Assembly (NCBI RefSeq): GCF_026625985.1
Contig: NZ_CP113116.1
Location: forward strand, 5,394,001-5,458,000
Reading direction: 5' to 3'
DNA: 64,000 nt
Origin: Mycobacterium sp. Aquia_213
GTDB taxonomy: Bacteria > Actinomycetota > Actinomycetes > Mycobacteriales > Mycobacteriaceae
This document shows positions 16,594 to 23,358 of the stretch, piece by piece. Every line of letters starts with the position of its first letter. The first letter of the stretch is position 1. The notes under the pieces were generated by a model that saw only the letters and a program-made list of their open reading frames with translations, ran no database searches and was not told the origin of the DNA. Made by a program: the position numbers and the translations under genes.

Positions 16594-17526
16594 GTGTTTC
16601 GGGTACCTACGTCACAGGTCATCGGTATCCTCCTTGCCGTGGAGCCGCCCAACAATCCCGCCGAAGCGCTCGACCGGTTGCTGTGGAAAATCGCCCAGTC
16701 CGGCCAGGGCACGTTCAGCACCATCATCGGCGAGGTCCTTGGGGCTGCGGTCGGTTCGAGCGAATTCGTCAATCGACATAGCGCCGTCATCGGGCTCGTC
16801 AATGAGCTACAGACCTTCCTCGAGGCGCTTCCTGACGGGCACGAACTCAAGACCCGCCATTTGTCGGACATACCGTCCTACTACAACGCTGTGATGTATC
16901 AGGGCGACTGGGGCGGCGGGATCAAAGCAAGAACGATCATCGACCCGAACCTGATCAAGCTCTTGGGTGGACTCGGCACTACGTTGAAGGTGATGTCGGC
17001 GGGGACTGCCCCGGTCGAAGGTGATATCGAAAAGCTCGAAGCTTCCCTGACTGAGTGGGAAGCGATGCTCGACACGGCCAACCTCCCGGATGGCTTAACC
17101 GACCAGATTCGCGGACAGGTCAACAAGATCCGCGACCTGCTGACCCAAGTCGACAACCTCGGATACGGCCCGGTCATTCAGGAAAGCCAAAGTCTGCTGG
17201 GCTATGGAATCCGCGCCTTCAAAGTGGCCAAGGACGCCCGGTCGGTGGCGACGTGTTTCGTGGGCCTTTTCGAGTTCATCGCACACGTCCAGGTACAGGA
17301 CTGGGGCTCAGCGGCCAACGCGATAACAGGTGCTTTCAACATCATGGGCGAGGCACTCGACACAGCGCGTCAAACCGAACAAGGCGCGCAACTGGCCCTG
17401 ACACGTGTGGAGCAACTGGCGCTTGAAGCGAAAAAGGTCACTGACGTTGTGGACGAGGTCGTTAACGAGGCAAGCGACGTTCTTGATCCGCCAGAAAGCC
17501 CCACCCCCGAGGAGGGGCAGGGCTGA
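16594..17526 (+). CDS. Novel element A protein, function unknown
   Basis: 310 residues from a GTG at 16594; a GTG at 16639 (start VEPPNNPAEALDRLL) is an alternative. It is predicted to be mostly helical, with a hydrophobic/Gly patch near residues 45-55 (IIGEVLGAAVGSS), a stretch GDWGGGIKAR near 105, and helical C-terminal heptads (ALTRVEQLALEAKKVTDVVDEVV) suggesting a coiled coil. The tail is acidic and Pro-rich. It is the only sizeable intact gene of element A, and so its likely cargo. No signal peptide or known enzyme motif is visible. It ends 11 bases from the convergent HTH gene. Confidence 0.7.
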   Translation: MFRVPTSQVIGILLAVEPPNNPAEALDRLLWKIAQSGQGTFSTIIGEVLGAAVGSSEFVNRHSAVIGLVNELQTFLEALPDGHELKTRHLSDIPSYYNAVMYQGDWGGGIKARTIIDPNLIKLLGGLGTTLKVMSAGTAPVEGDIEKLEASLTEWEAMLDTANLPDGLTDQIRGQVNKIRDLLTQVDNLGYGPVIQESQSLLGYGIRAFKVAKDARSVATCFVGLFEFIAHVQVQDWGSAANAITGAFNIMGEALDTARQTEQGAQLALTRVEQLALEAKKVTDVVDEVVNEASDVLDPPESPTPEEGQG

Positions 17527-17537
17527 CGGGTTAGGCC

Positions 17538-17861
17538 TTAGGACGCGGCGGACACGTCGTCATCAAGGTCCACGGGGGCGGCATCCTTTGCAGCAACGCG
17601 TTCCTTTTCCCATTTCGTGAACTTCGTCTTCAACACAGGAACGTCCTTCGCGGTGAACGCGTAGCGCGAGCCTGATCCGACGCCTTCGTAGTCGTTCGAT
17701 GCACGCAAGAAGGTGCGCAGCGTCTTGGGGTCAGTGCCGATCTTGTCGGCAACCTCGCGGGTCGTGAGGGGGCGGCTGGTGCAGTCATGACGCTTCCTTT
17801 CGTTGGGTTGTTCGTCGTCATGACACGAACATATTAAGAGAACTCTAAGAACAGTCCGCAA
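17538..17861 (-). CDS. Small helix-turn-helix element protein, probably frameshifted at its 5' end
   Basis: The conserved part reads PLTTREVADKIGTDPKTLRTFLRASNDY ... GSGSRYAFTAKDVPVLKTKFTKWEKER, a winged-helix/MerR-like fold common in actinobacterial prophages and satellites (Xis or regulator candidates). In frame, the only upstream Met is at 17861, giving an unlike and Cys-rich lead. A better-looking start with a purine-rich leader (MTAPAAPSR, ATG near 17789) is in another frame and would join it after about nine codons. So a one-base frameshift near 17765 is likely, unless the far start is used. Acidic tail DLDDDVSAAS. Confidence 0.6.
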   Translation of the reverse strand: MRTVLRVLLICSCHDDEQPNERKRHDCTSRPLTTREVADKIGTDPKTLRTFLRASNDYEGVGSGSRYAFTAKDVPVLKTKFTKWEKERVAAKDAAPVDLDDDVSAAS

Positions 17862-17895
17862 TTGAGCCCATCACCGCAGGTCATGAGCGCGAGGT

Positions 17896-17920
17896 TGTTG
17901 CGTTCGATGTTGCAAGTCGT
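17896..17920 (+). repeat. Right arm-type direct repeat of element A
   Basis: 25-bp partner of 15374-15398 (TGTTGCGTTCGATGTTGCAA...), with three substitutions, about 100 bp inside the right junction of element A. The surrounding 17862-18290 holds no convincing gene; it contains this site and the second attachment core. Confidence 0.55.
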
Positions 17921-18021
17921 ACCGAACGGCACCAGATCGACCTGAATGGCTTCGGACGATAGGCGCAGGTAGCGATATCTTTTTCGAACTGATGTGAACA
18001 CCGCCGGACGTACCCAGCCAC

Positions 18022-18066
18022 CTTCCCAAGCTGAATACGCGGGTTCGATTCCCGTCATCGGCTCCA
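18022..18066 (+). repeat. Attachment core copy 2 (junction between elements A and B)
   Basis: 45 bp identical to the 3' end of the tRNA-Gly gene. The left flank (CACC) agrees with copy 3 and not with the tRNA, while the right flank (GAACACC) matches neither of the others. It is therefore the right junction of A and the left junction of B. No tRNA 5' half is present, so no second tRNA is formed. Confidence 0.93.
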
Positions 18067-18290
18067 GAACACCTGCTCAGGGACACACCTGCTGCCGCCC
18101 TTACCTACGGAGGGGTTGTCTTGACCGTCGTTTGACCGTCCGCGGAATCAAGGGAACACCCTTGTTCGTTTGCCCGACCCACCCCCGCGGTTACGATCCG
18201 ACCAATGACGTTCCATTTCCAACGCAGTCATGGCTTTCGGCGACAAGCAGTTCCATCGGCCCACGGGCTCGCACCGCGGTGACGCAACCG

Positions 18291-19021
18291 ATGGATTCGA
18301 TCCACGCTGTCGCGACTACTGGTGGAGCAACGGTGCCAAGCGCGCCGTGGTGGGCCGTCGCGCTCATCGGTGGCGCCGGGGTCGTCATCGGCGCGTTTGT
18401 AAATTCTGTTGCTGGCTATTTCAGCGACAAGCGAAAGTTTAATCGTGAAGTGGCCAAAGAGCGACTAGAGCGCATTCATGGATACTTGGCAGAATTCATT
18501 GCCGCGGCCGATGCGATGCGAAATGTCGAGGCAGAACTTGCGGCCCCTTGAAATCAGAAATCGTCGACTTGCGAAAATTCATGGAGGCCAAACCGAGCAA
18601 GAATGGCCCGGGGCCATCGAAAGCTACAGTTGCCAAATACGATAAGAAGCTGGAGAACGCATACCACGCAGCTCGTGACCACGAAGCCTTATATCGTGAA
18701 GAAATCTCGGGTTTGACGAGGTCTTATGTGATGCTGGTTTAAACTGCATCATCTCAAATGCTTCCGTACTTGAGCAGTCTTTACATCTGCGCGCGGATTT
18801 ATCCTCTTTTCAAAGACGACGAGAGACTGCGCCTTAGCCTTCACAAGCAGATACAGCTCTTGCCTCATATTCTGAGAAGTGATAGTGGCCTCAAACGAGA
18901 TGACTTCGTTAAAGTACCTGCTGACATTGCTGCAGACTTCGTGTACTCGAATCTGCTTTCGACGTTGGTAGGTCTGGGTAGCACCAGCGCTATGGCGTGG
19001 GCTGAAGGTCCGAATAAATAA
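18291..19021 (+). pseudogene. Membrane-anchored helical protein gene, broken by frameshift and stop
   Basis: First segment 18291-18551: MDSIHAVATTGG, then a transmembrane helix (WWAVALIGGAGVVIGAFVNSVAG) and a charged helix (DKRKFNREVAKERLERIHGYLAEFI). It stops at a TGA overlapping the start of a second frame (18548-18742: SEIVDLRKFMEAKPSKNG...EEISGLTRSYVMLV). That frame ends in TAA at 18740 and resumes in the same frame to 19021 (LPYLSSLYICARIYPLFKDDERLRLSLHKQ). The parts read as one membrane-tethered helical protein interrupted by one frameshift and one nonsense codon. Alternatively the 4-base TTGA overlap couples two small proteins. No family recognised. Confidence 0.5.
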
Positions 19022-19195
19022 CGTTGTCATTCGGCTGGAGTCAATGACACTAACCGCTCTTACTAATCCGCACGACGTTCGGCGCGTCGACTGGTCGGCT
19101 GCCCGTTGACGCCAAGGCTGCGCGGCATGAAGCCCGCACGGTCACCAAGGGCTACCGAAAGCAAGTCAAACGCACGCGGCGTTGACGTAGTTAGG

Positions 19196-20533
19196 TTATC
19201 CCGCCGACTTTATTCTTTCAGCTAGATCAACGGGCGACGTCCATACGAATTCGCGACCAATCTTGTCGCGTTCCAACAGTTTTCGATCGGCGAGTTCATA
19301 GAGGTCGTTCCGCGCCGCTTGCTCGGACACACCATGGCTTTTGGCGTGCGACTTGACCGTGTAATACTCGTCCGGATGCCTGATTGCAAATTCAAGCAGT
19401 GCAATCTGCCGATGGTTGAACGTGCTTTCTTTTGGTGAGAGTAACTTGCGAGTACTGCGAAGTTCCTCGGACTTGCGTGCGAGATACTTATCGAGATCGT
19501 TGAGAGCGCGCTTAATTACCTTGAGGTGATATATCAAGAAATACGTCAAATCCCCATTGTCCTGTTCGGTAAAAATGAAGGACTTGGTGTATTTGGTCGG
19601 CGCCTGCTTAAGGATGCGAGAAATTGTGAGGTATTCCGACAGCCAGTACCCCTGCTTAAGCATGCTCCAATAGAAGAGCGCCCGCGCCGTACGGCCGTTG
19701 CCGTCTTCGAAGTAGTGATCGTAGCCCATCATAAAGTGGATTGCGAGCGCTCTCACGACGGGTGGGACGTACACGCCCTGACCATCTTCGCCATTGGCAA
19801 AGTCGCACAATCTCTTCAGTCGATCGGGTAGTTCGCAAACTGGCGGCGGAATATGCAGCACATTGCCATCGGCATCAAAAACCTTGACCCGATCGTCGGG
19901 ATCGGGATTGCTTTGGATTTTTCCAGCACACTCAGGATTATCGAGTGTATTGTAAGTGACAATCTCGTGGAGTTCGCAAATCGCTTCTGGCGTAAAGTCA
20001 GCATGGCGATTCTCGCTAACGTGCTGCATTGCCAGATAATTATTCATAATCATCTGTTCGCTACGCGTCTTTGGCCTCCTGTCGTGCCTAAGCATCTCCT
20101 TCGCTCTTTTTCGACTCGTTGAAGCGCCTTCCAGTTGACTACTGGTAATAGCTTCTTCGATCAGCGAACTGATTACATAACGCTCCTTAGTAGCGGCGTT
20201 CGTCACTTGTTCTGGAACAGCGATTTGTCCACTGGCCCGCTGAGTTACCTCATCGAGCAACCGAAGCACCTCGTCCGGCAGGGCGTACGAGAAGTTGGTC
20301 CCATCGATCGCGGTTAGGGGTAGGGCCCGCATGAGGTTTGCGCGCCCGAGCCGTGTCGCAAACCACCACTCCCTGTGCGTGAGGTCACCCGGCGGCTTGC
20401 GATAGCGCAGTTCGTCCCACGGGAGATACGGGTCGGTCGAGGCGTTGACCTGGTCAAACATGACGTGCAGCAGCCGGTTCGAATCAAGTTCTTTGAACGC
20501 CGAGCCATCGGGCGGCGGCATCGGCTTCTTCAT
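19196..20533 (-). CDS. fic: Fic-domain protein with N-terminal inhibitory motif and C-terminal winged helix
   Basis: 445 residues from the ATG at 20533, which has an AGGTGCGAG leader; the frame continues nine codons upstream. The Fic active site is HYFEDGNGRTAR near residues 273-284, matching HxFx(D/E)GNGRxxR with catalytic His, phosphate-loop Gly/Asn and Arg. The autoinhibitory [S/T]xxxE[G/N] motif is SSQLEG near 131-136, so it is a class II Fic protein. These usually transfer AMP from ATP to Ser/Thr/Tyr of a target protein. A C-terminal winged-helix region (HRQIALLEFAIRHPDEYYTVKSH ... EQAARNDLYELADRKLL) suggests DNA binding, perhaps at its own promoter. Intact, and the main cargo of element B. 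Confidence 0.92.
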   Translation of the reverse strand: MKKPMPPPDGSAFKELDSNRLLHVMFDQVNASTDPYLPWDELRYRKPPGDLTHREWWFATRLGRANLMRALPLTAIDGTNFSYALPDEVLRLLDEVTQRASGQIAVPEQVTNAATKERYVISSLIEEAITSSQLEGASTSRKRAKEMLRHDRRPKTRSEQMIMNNYLAMQHVSENRHADFTPEAICELHEIVTYNTLDNPECAGKIQSNPDPDDRVKVFDADGNVLHIPPPVCELPDRLKRLCDFANGEDGQGVYVPPVVRALAIHFMMGYDHYFEDGNGRTARALFYWSMLKQGYWLSEYLTISRILKQAPTKYTKSFIFTEQDNGDLTYFLIYHLKVIKRALNDLDKYLARKSEELRSTRKLLSPKESTFNHRQIALLEFAIRHPDEYYTVKSHAKSHGVSEQAARNDLYELADRKLLERDKIGREFVWTSPVDLAERIKSAG

Positions 20534-20550
20534 CTCGCACCTGTCTCGGG

Positions 20551-20594
20551 TTGTTTCGTACAACGAAAGTCAAATAAAGTCAAAATTTGACTTT
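20551..20594. promoter_or_regulatory. Fic promoter with repeated AAAGTCAAA sites and palindromes
   Basis: Upstream of fic: AAAGTCAAA at 20566-20574, then AAAGTCAAA-A-TTTGACTTT at 20576-20594, a perfect 9-bp inverted repeat with one base between. Nearer the gene, TTCGT-TGT-ACGAA (reverse strand) is a second palindrome at about 20556-20568. On the reverse strand TTGACT could be a -35, with TACGAA 17 bases later as a weak -10. A further TTGACTTT lies at 20712-20719. The layout fits an operator array over the promoter, suggesting tight or autogenous control. Confidence 0.55.
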
Positions 20595-20774
20595 ACACGC
20601 CTTCGCTAGCTCCCGCCACCCACGCTCGCGGATGCTGTCAGCGTGTCGACGCAGCTCAGAGCCCATTTTACTATGTAACAACTTCAAAGTTTGATTTACT
20701 TGGACGATAGATTGACTTTCGTCGTTGAAGTCGAGTTTGAAGAGTCGTCTTGCCGGGCTATGTTTGCTGGACAT
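20580..20774 (-). CDS. Possible small protein upstream of fic
   Basis: 64 residues from MSSKHSPARR; the frame is open a further 18 codons upstream. It is basic and helical (TLKLLHSKMGSELRRHADSIRERGWRELAKACKVKF), could be an antitoxin-like or regulatory partner, and ends inside the palindromic sites 47 bases before fic. It lacks the Fic-inhibiting S/T-x3-E motif, which is already within Fic itself. The coding call is weak because the 3' end overlaps the operator-like sequence. Confidence 0.3.
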   Translation of the reverse strand: MSSKHSPARRLFKLDFNDESQSIVQVNQTLKLLHSKMGSELRRHADSIRERGWRELAKACKVKF

Positions 20775-20829
20775 GACCGTCGTTCGACCGCCAGCAGCGG
20801 GTCGGAGAAGCCACGCAAAAAGTCTCAAC

Positions 20830-20901
20830 GGGTCGCAACGAGTTCCGAATAGCTAGGCTGAGCTGCACCGAACCGGTAACCGCTGCCACCTGTTGCGACC
20901 C
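20830..20901. repeat. 10-bp inverted repeat near right end of element B
   Basis: GGGTCGCAAC at 20830-20839 and its exact complement GTTGCGACCC at 20892-20901 flank a 52-base gap, ending 31 bases before attachment copy 3. The position fits recombinase arm sites. The sequence differs from the arm repeats of element A beyond a shared GTTGCG. Confidence 0.4.
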
Positions 20902-20931
20902 TAGCGACCACCGTGGATCGCGTCCGCACAC

Positions 20932-20976
20932 CTTCCCAAGCTGAATACGCGGGTTCGATTCCCGTCATCGGCTCCA
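20932..20976 (+). repeat. Attachment core copy 3 (right end of element B)
   Basis: 45 bp identical to the tRNA-Gly 3' end, followed by CGT as in the tRNA copy and then by host sequence. It marks the outer right boundary of the tandem insertion; the next host gene ends 19 bases further on. Confidence 0.93.
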
Positions 20977-20994
20977 CGTCTAACCGCGACGTCG

Positions 20995-21369
20995 CTATCG
21001 CATCCGCCGGAGAAGATCAGTCAGCTGAAACATCGCGGACAACAGCATGCCCTCGGCCTGTAGCTGCTGACCCGGCGGCAGATTGCGAGTCTCGGCATCG
21101 ACCACGGGGGCCTCCTGTTGTAGGGCCTTCAGCCGCCGGTTCCGCTCGTCCGGGCTGAGGGTGTCCCAATTGTCGTGCAGATCGGAGATGTGGGCCTGAA
21201 AGTTCTGCACCGCCACCAGCGGATCGGGGTCGACAACGGGACCGGGCGGTGGCTGCAGCGGATAGACGTGGACCTGCACCGGCCCGGCCATCACGTCTGC
21301 CTGGGCGGTGTTCGCGGAAAGCAACGTGCTGGCCACAAGACCGGCAAGTGCCATGGCGGCAATCCTCAT
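20995..21369 (-). CDS. Small exported protein of unknown function
   Basis: 124 residues with a clear signal peptide (MRIAAMALAGLVASTLLSANTAQA, cleavage after AQA). The mature protein has a Pro-rich start (YPLQPPPGPVVDPDPLV) and then an amphipathic helical part (FQAHISDLHDNWDTLSPDERNRRLKALQQEA). No cysteines and no enzyme motif. It is the first host gene after the tandem elements and ends close to their boundary. A purine-rich leader (GGAGTTCCC) precedes the ATG. Function unknown. Confidence 0.8.
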   Translation of the reverse strand: MRIAAMALAGLVASTLLSANTAQADVMAGPVQVHVYPLQPPPGPVVDPDPLVAVQNFQAHISDLHDNWDTLSPDERNRRLKALQQEAPVVDAETRNLPPGQQLQAEGMLLSAMFQLTDLLRRMR

Positions 21370-21476
21370 GGGAACTCCTTCGGGCGACCCGAATTAGGTC
21401 GTCGCGGTAAGTCCAACCCCCGCGCGTTGCTACCGATCCCAACATCGACGCGGCACGAAAGGCCAGCTCGGTGCGA

Positions 21477-22268
21477 TCACGAGCCTTTCGGCGTCGACTT
21501 ATGGCGATGCTGCCGGTCAATTAGTCGCCGCCACCCGTCGTTGATGTGGTCGGACTGACGCTCAAGCGGCGGCTTGGGCAAGCCGGCGGCGTGCACGGGA
21601 TCAGCGCCGAGGAACTGCAAGACTCGCGCAATCTCACCGGGGTAATTCGCGTCGAGCTCTTCATACTGGACCGTCAGAAACTCTCGACGCCGAGTGGTGA
21701 AGTAATTGCTCCACGCTGTCTGTTCGGCGTCGAGGCTCCGTTCTATCTCGATAATTTGCTCGTATGTTGGTGCGACGCCGGAGAGATCGGCCGCGGCCTC
21801 GCCGGGTGTGGGCCGGGCCAGGTAGAGCCCCCACGGGCGCACACTTCTCGACGAGCCGTCAGAACGAAACCACTCGCCGGTCGTCTCGGCACGAAACAGC
21901 GATAGGGCCTGCGCGCGCCGATCAAGACGGACGATATTGACGAAAACCGCTGCAGGGAAAAGTGTTTCGAGAGCAACTCCCGGATCGCCACGCAACCCTA
22001 GCGCTTCCGCAAGCGAAACGACATGCCGCCAATGAATTTTCACGCCCCGAACACCATTCCCCGTCGCCGCGAACGCCATAACCTTCGCCAGGTATTCGTC
22101 CCATGAGCAATTCGTCGGAAGGTTCAAATCTTCTTTATAGGACGCAATGTGGTCGGGCGTGAAGTACTCCTCGGGCCGGCCGGCGACTCCGGTCGCAACG
22201 AGGCCGGCGGCCAGCAGCGAACTGCCCGAACGAGGAGTGGAGGCGATGACATAAGTTGCGTGTCTCAT
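21477..22268 (-). CDS. Stf0-type sulfotransferase
   Basis: 263 residues from the ATG at 22268; 15 further codons are open upstream. The PAPS 5'-phosphosulfate loop TPRSGSSLLAAGL is at residues 9-21. The following GRPEEYF and GVRGVKIHWRH segments and the WSNYF...LTVQYEELDANY C-terminal block match trehalose 2-sulfotransferase (Stf0) relatives. It would transfer sulfate from PAPS to a sugar or glycolipid hydroxyl in the cytosol; the acceptor cannot be told from sequence. Divergent from a methyltransferase gene, which hints at a common lipid or glycan modification. Confidence 0.87.
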   Translation of the reverse strand: MRHATYVIASTPRSGSSLLAAGLVATGVAGRPEEYFTPDHIASYKEDLNLPTNCSWDEYLAKVMAFAATGNGVRGVKIHWRHVVSLAEALGLRGDPGVALETLFPAAVFVNIVRLDRRAQALSLFRAETTGEWFRSDGSSRSVRPWGLYLARPTPGEAAADLSGVAPTYEQIIEIERSLDAEQTAWSNYFTTRRREFLTVQYEELDANYPGEIARVLQFLGADPVHAAGLPKPPLERQSDHINDGWRRLIDRQHRHKSTPKGS

Positions 22269-22428
22269 CACCTTCGACCCTCCGGTATTGCTCCTACGCC
22301 CGCACGCCGCCACCCAGAAGTTTTATACGTCATCGCCATTGTGTCGAGCAGTTCGAACATGGCATTCGACAGAATGCCTACGATCGATTCCAGGACGTTC
22401 GATCGACACTTTGACGAAAAGGCAATGA

Positions 22429-23187
22429 ATGTCTCGAATATTCGAAGATCTGGTGGCCGAGGCCGATTCGGTATCCGTTGACGGCTGGGACTTCTCCTGG
22501 CTCGACGGCCGTGCGACCGAGGAAAGGCCGTCCTGGGGGTACCAGCGGTTGCTGAGCAGCCGCTTGGCGGCGGTGACGGCCGCGCTGGACATTCACACCG
22601 GAGGCGGGGAGGTGCTGTCCGGCGCGGGACCGTTTCCACCCACCATGGCGGCGCTCGAGACCTGGCCCCCGAACGCGGCCCTGGCAACCAAACGCTTACA
22701 TCCGCTCGGCGTAGTGCTCGTGGCGACTCGGGATGAGCCGCCGTTGCCGTTCGCCGATGGAGCGTTCGACCTCGTGACCACCCGTCATCCGATCTCCGTG
22801 TGGTGGAACGAGATCCTTCGGGTGCTTCGGCCGGGCGGCACCTACTTCGCGCAGCACATTGGGCCCGCCACGATGGGCGAGCTGGTCGAGTACTTCATCG
22901 GGCCGCAGCCAGAGAAATGGGCCGAGTTACACCCGGACACCGTGCGCGCACAGGCACAGGCCGCGGGCCTGCAGATCGTGGACCTGCGAATGGAGCGGCT
23001 GCGGGCCGAATTCTTCGACATCGGCGCCGTTATCTACTTCCTGCGCAAGGTGATTTGGACGGTGCCAAACTTCACCGTCGAGCGCTATCGGGACCGGCTG
23101 CGGGCACTTCACGAACAGATCGAGGCCGAGGGGCCGTTCGTCGCGCACCCGACGCGGGTGCTCGTCGAGGTCCGCAAGACTGAGTGA
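22429..23187 (+). CDS. Class I SAM-dependent methyltransferase
   Basis: 252 residues, ATG start. The SAM-binding core is divergent: DIHTGGGEVLSGA stands for motif I, followed by PLGVVLVATRDE, PFADGAFDLVTTRHPISVWWNEILRVLRPGGTYFAQHIGP, the motif 4-6 region typical of methyltransferase type 11. The C-terminal part (IVDLRMERLRAEFFDIGAVIYFLRKVIW) is the usual substrate cap. Substrate unknown. Divergent from the sulfotransferase, with a 160-bp shared intergenic region that holds no gene. Confidence 0.88.
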   Translation: MSRIFEDLVAEADSVSVDGWDFSWLDGRATEERPSWGYQRLLSSRLAAVTAALDIHTGGGEVLSGAGPFPPTMAALETWPPNAALATKRLHPLGVVLVATRDEPPLPFADGAFDLVTTRHPISVWWNEILRVLRPGGTYFAQHIGPATMGELVEYFIGPQPEKWAELHPDTVRAQAQAAGLQIVDLRMERLRAEFFDIGAVIYFLRKVIWTVPNFTVERYRDRLRALHEQIEAEGPFVAHPTRVLVEVRKTE

Positions 23188-23358
23188 TCAGCCTTCGTCG
23201 CGCGACACGTCCAACGCGTGATGCAGCCATTACCGTTCCAGCCCAAGCCTTTTCGTCAGCGGAAACGCATAACTCCTACACAGCTTCCGCAGGATCTGGA
23301 CACAGCCTTCACAGCGACGATCGGTTCACTGACACCGCGTGGCTGGGAGGCGTGGGCA

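Larger units (their letters stand above)
15327..18066. mobile_element. Integrated element A at tRNA-Gly
   Basis: A 2.7-kb unit bounded by attachment cores at 15282-15326 and 18022-18066. Gene order from the tRNA: decayed tyrosine integrase (reverse), small basic protein (reverse), novel 310-residue protein (forward), small HTH protein (reverse). The integrase next to the tRNA-side junction is the usual layout for tRNA-targeting prophages, satellites and integrative elements. There are no structural phage genes, replication genes or conjugation genes, so this is a small satellite-like element or the remnant of a larger one. Confidence 0.85.
18067..20976. mobile_element. Integrated element B at tRNA-Gly (no integrase; Fic cargo)
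   Basis: A 2.9-kb unit between attachment copies 2 and 3. It contains a decayed membrane-anchored gene (18291-19021), an intact Fic-domain gene (19196-20533, reverse) and a possible small upstream ORF. There is no integrase or trace of one, so B would depend on a recombinase acting in trans; units of this kind accreted beside an integrative element are called cis-mobilisable elements. It is clearly AT-richer than the flanks from about 18400 to 20750, indicating a foreign origin distinct from the host. Confidence 0.82.

Noticed and set aside
17834..18058. 74-residue minus-strand frame across the internal att copy
   Set aside because: It reads through the attachment core and the arm-type repeat; no motif and no leader.
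18022..18066. A second tRNA-Gly gene
   Set aside because: Only the 3' 45 bases are present, without an acceptor 5' strand or D arm. The same applies to 20932-20976.
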